30,447 bases of DNA from Spirochaetota bacterium (GTDB lineage Bacteria; Spirochaetota; Spirochaetia; Treponematales; Breznakiellaceae), in NCBI GenBank assembly GCA_023406985.1, contig JAEXTK010000079.1, forward strand, positions 1-30,447. Direction: 5' to 3'. The notes under the pieces were generated by a model. The model did not search any database and was not told the DNA's origin. It saw only the letters and a program-made list of their open reading frames with translations. Below are positions 21,675 through 28,269 of the stretch, one piece after another (position 1 is the first letter of the stretch; each line of letters begins with the position of its first letter). The position numbers and the translations under genes are program-made.

Positions 21675-23543
21675 CTACTTTTTCACCGCGTATGCCTCGA
21701 AGGTGTCTCCGAGGCCGAATAACCGGCTCGCGCGGTCGGCGAGCCGGCGTGGCAAGCCGTCGCTCCTCGCATCGGCGAGGCCGGGGAAACGTTCGGGATG
21801 ATGCCCGGTGACGTGAACTTTTTCAAGCGCGAATCCGAACCGCGCCAGGAAGGAGGCCGTCCGGGAGGGTTCCCAGATGGTCCAATGATCCGCGGGGCTC
21901 TTCATGAGGAAATCCCCGAATCGGGCCCGCGCCGAGATGCCTGAGCCCGAGGGAGTCGAAAGGGCCAGGACCCCGCCCTTCTTGAGCGCCGCCGAGGCGG
22001 CCTCGAGGACCTCGCCGAGCGCGGGAAAATGCTCGATGACGTACCAGAACGTGACCGCGTCGAAGGTTTCCCCTCCGAACGCGGCGACCGGATCGAAGAG
22101 CGGGAAGGAGCCGACGGCGGCCTCGAGACCGAGTTCCTCGCGGACGAAGCGCACGGCGTCCTCGGCGGGATCGACGCCGAAGGGCCGGAAACCGGCCGCC
22201 TTCGCGGCGGCGAGGAACGGGCCGTAGGCGCAACCGATATCGAGGATGCGGGGCGCCTTCCCTCCGGCCTCCCCGCGTCCGATCAGCTCCCGTACGCGGC
22301 GGACGCGGGCGGCACCGGCGGCCTCCAGCTGGGGGAAATCCTCCAAGTAGGTCCGCCCGTACTGTTTCTTGTAGTCATCGAAGAAGTAGTCGCGGCCGTA
22401 GACGATGGTCGGCGACGCGGGACGCACCATATGGAGCATGCCGCAGGTCGGGCAACGCCGGTAGGTGCGGTCGGTGAACCGGGCGAGCGCGCGGCCTCCC
22501 GAAACGGGCCGCGTACCGCAGAGGGGGCAGCGGCCGGAGCCGGGGAAGCTGAAGGTCGAAACCAGGGAGGCCACGTCCGCGGGTCGCCCCGGATCGCGTT
22601 CCCGCGGCGCGGCGGCCGCCGTACGCTCCGCGAGGAGCGCGAGGTTTTCCTGCAGGCGGAGGGGAACCGGGGTCGGGGGAAAGGCGCGGCACGGCGCGAG
22701 GATGAAGGCTCCCGCGCGGAACGCCGCCGCCCTTCCCACGCCGACGGAGGCGAAGCCGCGGCTCCGGGAGAGCCGTTCGTGGTACCGCGTCGGCGAAACG
22801 AGGAGGACGGGCACGCGGGCCCAGGCGGCCTCGAAGGCGGTGAGGCCGAAAGCAGTGACCACGAGATCGTAGTCCGCGAGCCGCTCCTTGAGGTTCGGGA
22901 TGGAATGGAGCACGCGCGCGCCCGACTCCAGCATCGCGGACTCCTCCTGCGGACGCGTCTCGGCCGCCAGGGGACCGAGGAGGGCGTCGACCGAGAGGCC
23001 GGGGATGGCCGCGAGGGAGCGGGCCGCGGGCCCCGTGAGGCCCGCGGGGTCCTCGGCGCCGAAACTGACGAGGACGCGGATCGGGAGCGCGTTTTCCGAC
23101 CCCGCGAACGCGGCCCGACGCCGCGCGCTCAGCGGGAGGAGCGCGGGATCCTCGAGGTTGGCCGGGCTCCGGCCAGGAAGGCCGGGGAGCAGGTCCAAGA
23201 GATAATCGAAGGCGCGCCGGGAAGGGCCGCCCTCGTCGATCCCGACGACGGGGCCGCACTCCGCCCACCGGTGGAATTCCTTCGCGTCGGTGCGGAAACG
23301 GTCCAGCACGATGAAGGTCCAACTCTCGGTCCGGGGATCGCCCCCATAGAGGGCCGCAGCCGGGAAATCGCCGAGCGCCGCCCTGATGTCCGCCGGGCTC
23401 CGGCCGTCGGAGCCGAGGAATAGGAAGGCGTCCACGCCCTTTTCCCGAAGGCCGGCCACGAGAGTCGCCGACCGCGCGAGGTGGCCGCCGCCGCGGCCGA
23501 CCTCCGTCGCGGGGACCACGAGGACGCGCCGGTTCCCGTTCAT
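21675..23543 (-). CDS. PseG-like glycosyl hydrolase/transferase fused to zinc-ribbon methyltransferase
   Basis: A 622-residue fusion. Residues 1-320 resemble PseG and MurG-type GT-B proteins: VVPATEVGRGGGHLARS (9-25) matches the GxGHxxR loop with the catalytic histidine, VLDRFRTDAKEFH follows, and IRVLVSFGAEDPAGLT and VVTAFGLTAFEAAWARVPVLLV are the C-domain nucleotide-sugar signature. PseG removes UDP from a trideoxy-altrose in pseudaminic acid synthesis. Residues 339-367 form a zinc ribbon (CPLC, CPTC). Residues 410-622 are a SAM methyltransferase with LDIGCAYGPFL (434-444) and FWYVIEHFP. ATG 23543 overlaps the stop of the upstream gene (ATGA). A longer in-frame reading to 24107 is rejected because its first 188 residues are Arg/Gly-rich antisense-like filler inside the neighbouring gene. 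Confidence 0.85.
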   Translation of the reverse strand: MNGNRRVLVVPATEVGRGGGHLARSATLVAGLREKGVDAFLFLGSDGRSPADIRAALGDFPAAALYGGDPRTESWTFIVLDRFRTDAKEFHRWAECGPVVGIDEGGPSRRAFDYLLDLLPGLPGRSPANLEDPALLPLSARRRAAFAGSENALPIRVLVSFGAEDPAGLTGPAARSLAAIPGLSVDALLGPLAAETRPQEESAMLESGARVLHSIPNLKERLADYDLVVTAFGLTAFEAAWARVPVLLVSPTRYHERLSRSRGFASVGVGRAAAFRAGAFILAPCRAFPPTPVPLRLQENLALLAERTAAAAPRERDPGRPADVASLVSTFSFPGSGRCPLCGTRPVSGGRALARFTDRTYRRCPTCGMLHMVRPASPTIVYGRDYFFDDYKKQYGRTYLEDFPQLEAAGAARVRRVRELIGRGEAGGKAPRILDIGCAYGPFLAAAKAAGFRPFGVDPAEDAVRFVREELGLEAAVGSFPLFDPVAAFGGETFDAVTFWYVIEHFPALGEVLEAASAALKKGGVLALSTPSGSGISARARFGDFLMKSPADHWTIWEPSRTASFLARFGFALEKVHVTGHHPERFPGLADARSDGLPRRLADRASRLFGLGDTFEAYAVKK

Positions 23544-24253
23544 CCGCAGACCTCCGCGTGCGCCGCGAGCACCGCTTCCCCGCCGACCGGCCAGCCGACC
23601 GGGGCACCCGCGGTCCGCGGGCCGGCGAGCGCGTCGAAAAGTTTCCGCGCGGCCGCGTAATCCTCGGCCGTATCCACGGTGAGACGGACAGACGGACGGC
23701 GCCACCGCACGGGTGCGGCGGGCCGGTGCAGGATGAAGAAGTCGCCGTGGGTATAGAGGTAGGGGCAGACGTGTTCGCGCTCCGACTGAAGAGTCGCCTC
23801 GCGCTCGGCGCGCAGCAAGGCCTCGGCGGCCACCGCCTCCACGCCGGCGCCGTACGGCAGGCCCGCGTAGGCCGCGTAGTCGGCCCCGCTGGCCTCCCCT
23901 TCCCGCGCGATCGCGGCCGCCGCGTCGGGGAATACGAACGGATTGTCGCCCGTGGCGCGGATCACCCGGTCGGCCCCGAGAACGCGGACGGCGGCGCAGT
24001 ACCGTCCGAGCACGTCCTCCTTCGACCCGATCACGAGCCGAAAACCGGCCCGTTCGGCGAGCGGCGCGAAGGCGGACTCGGCGTCCGCCGGACAGGCGAG
24101 GGCCCACGCGTCGCAGGGTATCGCGCGGAGCGCCTCCATGACGCGGAGTATCATGGGCTCTCCGCCGAGCGGAAGCAGCGCCTTGTTCGGGAGGCGCGAA
24201 GAATCGAGGCGGGCTTGCAGGATGACGGCGGTCACGATTCGGGCGTCTCCCAT
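23540..24253 (-). CDS. SpsF-type cytidylyltransferase
   Basis: A 237-residue member of the family of SpsF and CMP-sugar nucleotidyltransferases. ILQARLDSSRLPNKALLPLGG (11-31) is the CTP-binding loop, VIRATGDNPFVFPD carries the metal-binding aspartate (D103), and RLTVDTAEDYAAARKLFDAL is the family C-terminal signature. It would activate a sugar or sugar acid as a CMP or similar nucleotide. The start is ambiguous: ATG 24253 has AGGTGA seven bases upstream but overlaps the previous gene by 22 bases, while GTG 24235 gives the four-base GTGA overlap typical of this operon and a family-like N-terminus (TAVILQAR). The gene overlaps the next one by ATGA. Confidence 0.9.
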   Translation of the reverse strand: MGDARIVTAVILQARLDSSRLPNKALLPLGGEPMILRVMEALRAIPCDAWALACPADAESAFAPLAERAGFRLVIGSKEDVLGRYCAAVRVLGADRVIRATGDNPFVFPDAAAAIAREGEASGADYAAYAGLPYGAGVEAVAAEALLRAEREATLQSEREHVCPYLYTHGDFFILHRPAAPVRWRRPSVRLTVDTAEDYAAARKLFDALAGPRTAGAPVGWPVGGEAVLAAHAEVCG

Positions 24254-25215
24254 AGCTCGATCACCTTCCGGGCGTCGCAGGCGAATCGGAAACGGTTCGT
24301 CTCCACCCAGCGCCGCGCTTCGGAGAATTCCTGCCAGGCCTGCATCGGTCCCGCGCCGGAGCGGAGCAGGTACGAAGGGAACCGACGGAGCGGCACGTGC
24401 GCGCAATCGCCGCGGTAGAGCGGCGCGAGGTTCTTGAGGTAGAAGGCCTTGTAGCTCTCGTCGACGGTGGCGTCCTCCGTCGGCGCGTCGCCGTCGTAGG
24501 CGAGCTTCACGAGCTGGGTGGAGCGTATCGATTCGCCCCAGAGCTGGGCGCGGAAGCCGAAGTCCATGAGCTGCCAATAGGGACTCGCGATGGACCCGTC
24601 GAAGCCGCCGAGCTTCACGAAACGGTCCTTGTCGTAGATTCCCGCGGCGTCGAAGGGATAGAGCGTCGGCGTACCTTCCCGGGTCGCCGAGAAGGAGACG
24701 GTCTTGACGCCGCCCCGGAAGAAGGCGGGCGCGACCAGGGTCGGCAAGGTCTCGAAGCGCGCGTTCTGGATGAGCGGCACCGTGCAGAGCCGGGCGGGCG
24801 CCTGCGTCCGGTCCGCGGTCTCCTCTTCGGAGAGGCGCTCGGCGATGCGGGCCGCCCCGCCCCCCTGGATGAGGCGGAGGTCGTTCCAGAGCACGAAGAA
24901 GCGTTCCGTCGGGATCTCGGCCGCCGCCAGGTTGATCTGGGTGCCGAGCGTCGCGTTCTCCTTGAGGAGGATGAACTTGACCGTGGGGAAGCGCGAAGCC
25001 AGCTCCTCCACGTCCCAGGTCTCGCGCGGCCCCTCGATCGATACGATATGGTCGAAGCCGACTTTCTCCAGATCTTGGAAGAGGGTCCGCCTGAGGTAAC
25101 GGCCGCCCCGGTTGAGGATGACCGCGGAGAGGCCGGTGGCGGCGCCGCGGCGGTCGCCGCCGACGACGGTATACGAGGCGAGCGAATCGTTAAAAGTTGT
25201 AGGTATAGTATTCAT
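24232..25215 (-). CDS. Family 2-like glycosyltransferase
   Basis: A 327-residue protein with a GT-A fold pattern. LSAVILNRGGRYLRRTLFQDLEKVGFDHIVSIEG is the nucleotide-sugar strand and helix, and VKFILLKENATLGTQINLAA with FFVLWNDLRLI carries the DxD-like acidic residues. It ends in a helical region (AFYLKNLAPLYRGDC, RRFPSYLLRSGAGP). The donor and acceptor are unknown. ATG 25215 lies inside the end of the radical-SAM gene (26-base overlap); no good Shine-Dalgarno is visible, so translation may be coupled. It belongs to the operon of sugar-activation genes. Confidence 0.82.
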   Translation of the reverse strand: MNTIPTTFNDSLASYTVVGGDRRGAATGLSAVILNRGGRYLRRTLFQDLEKVGFDHIVSIEGPRETWDVEELASRFPTVKFILLKENATLGTQINLAAAEIPTERFFVLWNDLRLIQGGGAARIAERLSEEETADRTQAPARLCTVPLIQNARFETLPTLVAPAFFRGGVKTVSFSATREGTPTLYPFDAAGIYDKDRFVKLGGFDGSIASPYWQLMDFGFRAQLWGESIRSTQLVKLAYDGDAPTEDATVDESYKAFYLKNLAPLYRGDCAHVPLRRFPSYLLRSGAGPMQAWQEFSEARRWVETNRFRFACDARKVIELWETPES

Positions 25216-26740
25216 CGCAATTCGCGCAGATTCCGGGATACTCGCCGCGGACATGGGCGGCGTAGAGGTCGGCGCCCCGCGCCCAGAGGTCCGCGAGCGG
25301 CTCGGTGAAGGCGTTTCCGAGGACGCGCGTCTTGCGTACGTCCTCCCTGCAGGCGGGCACGGTCCCGTCGATGAGCACCACGAAGTCGCGCATGACGTGC
25401 CAGCACGGCCGCCGCTTGACCGGGGATAGGTCGGTCGCCTTAAGTGACGGCATGAAGCCGGCGAAATCGTCGTGTTTCTGGACGATGACGTTGGGCGTCT
25501 TGGCCTTCCAGGCGCGGTAGAAGCGCTCCAAGTCCTCCTCCTCGTTCACGATCCTGAGGGCCTGCACGTAGGCGTCCTTCGGGAAGAGCGCGATGAGCTT
25601 CTCGGCGAAGGCGGCGGCCTCCGCGAAGCCTTCGCCGCGGACCGCCGCGTAACGGGCGCTGTCGTGCGCGTCCAGCGAGACGATCCAGGAAACGGCCGCC
25701 ATGGTGACGGAGGTTCGGGCGGGCCGCGTCGCCGCGCGGGCGGCCGCCGCCGCGATGGCCTCCACGGCTCCCGGCCGCCAGCCTATGCCGCTCGTCTCTA
25801 TGAGGAGGGAGAGGCCCGGCCGCGCGAGGACGGCCGCGGCGAGCCGCTCGATCTCGGGGTGCAGCGAGCTTTCTCCCCAGACCGAGATGTCGATCACCGC
25901 GTCGCCCGAGAGCTCCGCGATGGAGTCCAGGAGGGCTTCGAATTTGGCGGGGTCCAGGAAATCGCGCCGCTCCAGGATAGTCTTTCCTCCCAACGCCCCC
26001 ACCACCGGATACGGGCAGAGGGCGCAGGCCTGGGGGCAGCCGCCCGCGACCTGGATGGCGTAGAAGGCGGGCACCGTGCGGAGGAGGTCGGCGCGTTCGG
26101 CGAGCAGGCGCTCGGCGTCTGCGGCGCGGGAGAGCCCCGCATCCATGAGGCCGCGGAGGAGCAGCAGATTCCGTTTGGAGTCCGCGGCGAGGGTCAACCG
26201 GTATTGACGCAGGTCCACCGGGGAAATCTCGGTCTCGATATCGAAGGCGTTGATGTCCTTGGAGAGCACGGAAAACAGGAGATCGCGCTCCACCTGCCCT
26301 TCGTCGTCTCCCGCGAGGGAAGCGAGGGCGGCGGCGGTGGAAGGATGGAGGATCTCCGGCGCGAAGCCGTACGGCCAACCGTCGGCGTAGGAATACTCGG
26401 CGGCATACCGCAGGTGCCGGTCCCGGATCGCCCCGGCGAGTTCGGCATCCAGGAGAGGCGTATCAGCCCAACCGTAATAGATGAGTTCTTTTTCCTCCGC
26501 GAGCGAGGCGAGCGCGTCTAGGACGCCCCGTTTGCCCCAGCGCGGCGAACGGACGACGCGGACGTTCGCGATCGAGTCGGGAAGGACGAAGGCTTCGTCG
26601 ACGAGGAGCGCGACTTCGCCCACGTTCGGGAAGGAGAACGCGCGGTCCACGGCGAGGGAGAGCGCGTCGCGGCCGGGGGGAAGGTTCTCGAACGCGGCAG
26701 GAGCGAGCCTGCCCGCGAAAAGGACTGCGATGGCGTTCAT
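25190..26740 (-). CDS. Spiro-SPASM radical-SAM protein with an N-terminal nucleotidyltransferase-like half
   Basis: A 516-residue protein. Residues 1-220 read like an SpsF-type nucleotidyltransferase without its full active-site loop (see finding). Residues 225-420 are a radical-SAM domain with C235, C239 and C242 (C-x3-C-x2-C in GGCPQACALCPYP) binding the [4Fe-4S] cluster that cleaves SAM. The C-terminus is a SPASM domain (CWHVMRDFVVLIDGTVPACRED, ICANCDEYY) with at least four further cysteines for auxiliary clusters. This combination is the 'spiro-SPASM' family known from spirochaetes; its reaction is unknown. I choose ATG 26740 over the in-frame GTG at 26761, since the family-like sequence starts there. 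It is the first gene of the operon, divergent from xseA. Confidence 0.88.
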   Translation of the reverse strand: MNAIAVLFAGRLAPAAFENLPPGRDALSLAVDRAFSFPNVGEVALLVDEAFVLPDSIANVRVVRSPRWGKRGVLDALASLAEEKELIYYGWADTPLLDAELAGAIRDRHLRYAAEYSYADGWPYGFAPEILHPSTAAALASLAGDDEGQVERDLLFSVLSKDINAFDIETEISPVDLRQYRLTLAADSKRNLLLLRGLMDAGLSRAADAERLLAERADLLRTVPAFYAIQVAGGCPQACALCPYPVVGALGGKTILERRDFLDPAKFEALLDSIAELSGDAVIDISVWGESSLHPEIERLAAAVLARPGLSLLIETSGIGWRPGAVEAIAAAAARAATRPARTSVTMAAVSWIVSLDAHDSARYAAVRGEGFAEAAAFAEKLIALFPKDAYVQALRIVNEEEDLERFYRAWKAKTPNVIVQKHDDFAGFMPSLKATDLSPVKRRPCWHVMRDFVVLIDGTVPACREDVRKTRVLGNAFTEPLADLWARGADLYAAHVRGEYPGICANCDEYYTYNF

Positions 26741-26782
26741 GTCTGGGAATAGTATCGGCACGGCGCCGACGTGGGAATAGCG

Positions 26783-26811
26783 TTGCGCACGGCCGAGACC
26801 TCGAATATACT
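26783..26811 (+). promoter_or_regulatory. Promoter of xseA-xseB-mutL, apparently leaderless
   Basis: TTGCGC (26783-26788), a 17-base spacer and TATACT (26806-26811). The ATG of xseA starts seven bases after the -10, at the expected transcription start, and no Shine-Dalgarno is present between them. Confidence 0.6.
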
Positions 26812-26817
26812 CGCGCC

Positions 26818-28032
26818 ATGACCGAGGAAAGCCGCTTCACCGTATCGCAGCTCACCGAGCTCATCCGTGCGTGCCTGGAGCAGACCTTCGGCAGCGTGGC
26901 CGTGGAGGGCGAGATCTCGAACTGCCGGCCTTCCAGCACCGGCCACCTCTACTTCACCCTCAAGGATTCGGGGGCGGCCATTTCCGCGGTGATGTTCAAG
27001 AACCGCTTCCGCGGCCTCTCCTTCGCGCCCGCCGACGGGATGCTCGTGCGCGTGCGGGGCAGCCTCTCCGTGTACGCCCTCCGCGGTACGTATCAGATCG
27101 TCTGCGAGTCGATGGAGCGCGCCGGCGTCGGCGACCTCCTCGCGCTCCTCGAGGAACGGAAGCGCCGGCTCGCCGCCGAAGGCCTCTTCGACGAAGCGCG
27201 CAAGAAGCCCATACCCGGCTATCCCGAACGGATCGGCGTGGTGACGAGCCCCACCGGCGCGGCCCTCCGCGACATCCTCCAGATCCTCAGGCGGCGCGCG
27301 CCCGGCGTGGACGTGGTCGTCTTGCCCGCTCCCGTGCAGGGAACGGAGGCCGCGGCGATCATCGCCGCCCGGATCGAACAGGCGAACGCCTGGAACCTGG
27401 CCGACGTCCTCATCGTCGGCCGCGGCGGAGGCTCCTTGGAGGACCTGCTCCCCTTCTCGGAGGAGGTCGTCGTGCGCGCGGTGGCCGCTTCCCGCATCCC
27501 CGTGGTGAGCGCGGTGGGCCACGAGATCGATTGGGCCCTCTCCGACTTCGCCGCGGATCTCCGCGCGCCCACGCCGTCCGCCGCCGCCGAACTCGTGAGC
27601 GGAAGCCGCGCGGAGGCCGCCGACCGCGTGCGCGGCCTCGCCCTCGAATTCCGGCGCGCCGTCGAATCCCGGCTGGAACGGGCCAGGCTCCTAGCCGCCC
27701 CCTTCGCCCCGGAAGACCTCGAGTTCCGGTTCAGGACCATCCTGCAGCCGCGGCTCGCCCGCTTCGACGACGCCAAGGAAGCCCTCCTCGACTCCCTCGC
27801 GGACCGCGTGGGCGACGTTCGGCGCCGGGTGGAGCTCGCCCGCGTGGCCTTGGAGGCGGCCAATCCCCAGGACATACTCGCCCGCGGGTACTCCGTGGTC
27901 GTCGACGAGACGGACGGCGAGGTCGTGCGGGACGCGGCGGCCGTGGCCCTCGGTTCCCGGCTCTCCATCAGACCGTTCAAAGGTAGAATCGTCGCGCGGA
28001 CCGAAGAGGTCCTCTCCCAGGAGGAAGCATGA
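26818..28032 (+). CDS. xseA: Exodeoxyribonuclease VII large subunit
   Basis: The catalytic subunit of the ATP-independent single-strand exonuclease VII, used in repair and mismatch correction. MTEESRFTVSQLTELIRACLEQTFGSVAVEGEIS opens the OB-fold (1-100, with HLYFTLKD and VRVRGSLSVYALRGTYQI). The catalytic domain has PERIGVVTSPTGAALRDIL, VLIVGRGGGSLEDLLPF and AVGHEIDWALSDFAADLRAPTPSAAAEL, the conserved core. A coiled-coil helical arm follows, and a C-terminal segment (DILARGYSVVVDE) closes it. The length (404) is normal. Its stop overlaps the xseB start (ATGA), so the subunits are coupled. Confidence 0.97.
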   Translation: MTEESRFTVSQLTELIRACLEQTFGSVAVEGEISNCRPSSTGHLYFTLKDSGAAISAVMFKNRFRGLSFAPADGMLVRVRGSLSVYALRGTYQIVCESMERAGVGDLLALLEERKRRLAAEGLFDEARKKPIPGYPERIGVVTSPTGAALRDILQILRRRAPGVDVVVLPAPVQGTEAAAIIAARIEQANAWNLADVLIVGRGGGSLEDLLPFSEEVVVRAVAASRIPVVSAVGHEIDWALSDFAADLRAPTPSAAAELVSGSRAEAADRVRGLALEFRRAVESRLERARLLAAPFAPEDLEFRFRTILQPRLARFDDAKEALLDSLADRVGDVRRRVELARVALEAANPQDILARGYSVVVDETDGEVVRDAAAVALGSRLSIRPFKGRIVARTEEVLSQEEA

Positions 28033-28262
28033 AGAATTTCGAGGAACGCCTTTCCCGGCTCGAGGAACTCGGCGAGCGCATCCGGAAGAGCGACCTGCCC
28101 CTCGACGACGCGCTCGCGGCCTTCGAGGAAGGCATCAAGCTCGCGCGGACCTTGGAAAAAGATCTCGACAAGATCGAAGGAAAGATCCAGCTCCTCATGA
28201 ACGGCGCCGACGCGCCGCGCGACGAGAAGCCAGAGCTCGACCTCTTCGCGGACGAGGAATAG
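28029..28262 (+). CDS. xseB: Exodeoxyribonuclease VII small subunit
   Basis: A 77-residue helical partner of XseA: MKNFEERLSRLEELGERIRKSDLPLDDALAAFEEGIKLARTLEKDLDKIEGKI matches the XseB helical hairpin (family pattern L..LE..V..LE.....L..AL..FE.G..L...C...L). The acidic tail is DLFADEE. A four-base overlap with xseA and a seven-base gap to mutL place it in the middle of the operon. Confidence 0.95.
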   Translation: MKNFEERLSRLEELGERIRKSDLPLDDALAAFEEGIKLARTLEKDLDKIEGKIQLLMNGADAPRDEKPELDLFADEE

Positions 28263-28269
28263 GCCCGCG

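Noticed and set aside
23544..24107. N-terminal extension of the PseG-methyltransferase fusion
   Set aside because: The 188 extra residues are Arg/Gly-rich, lie in another frame of the cytidylyltransferase gene, and a good ATG at 23543 with ATGA overlap exists.
24254..24577. N-terminal extension of the SpsF-type protein
   Set aside because: The added residues are Arg-rich, overlap the glycosyltransferase gene in another frame, and the family N-terminus begins at 24253 or 24235.
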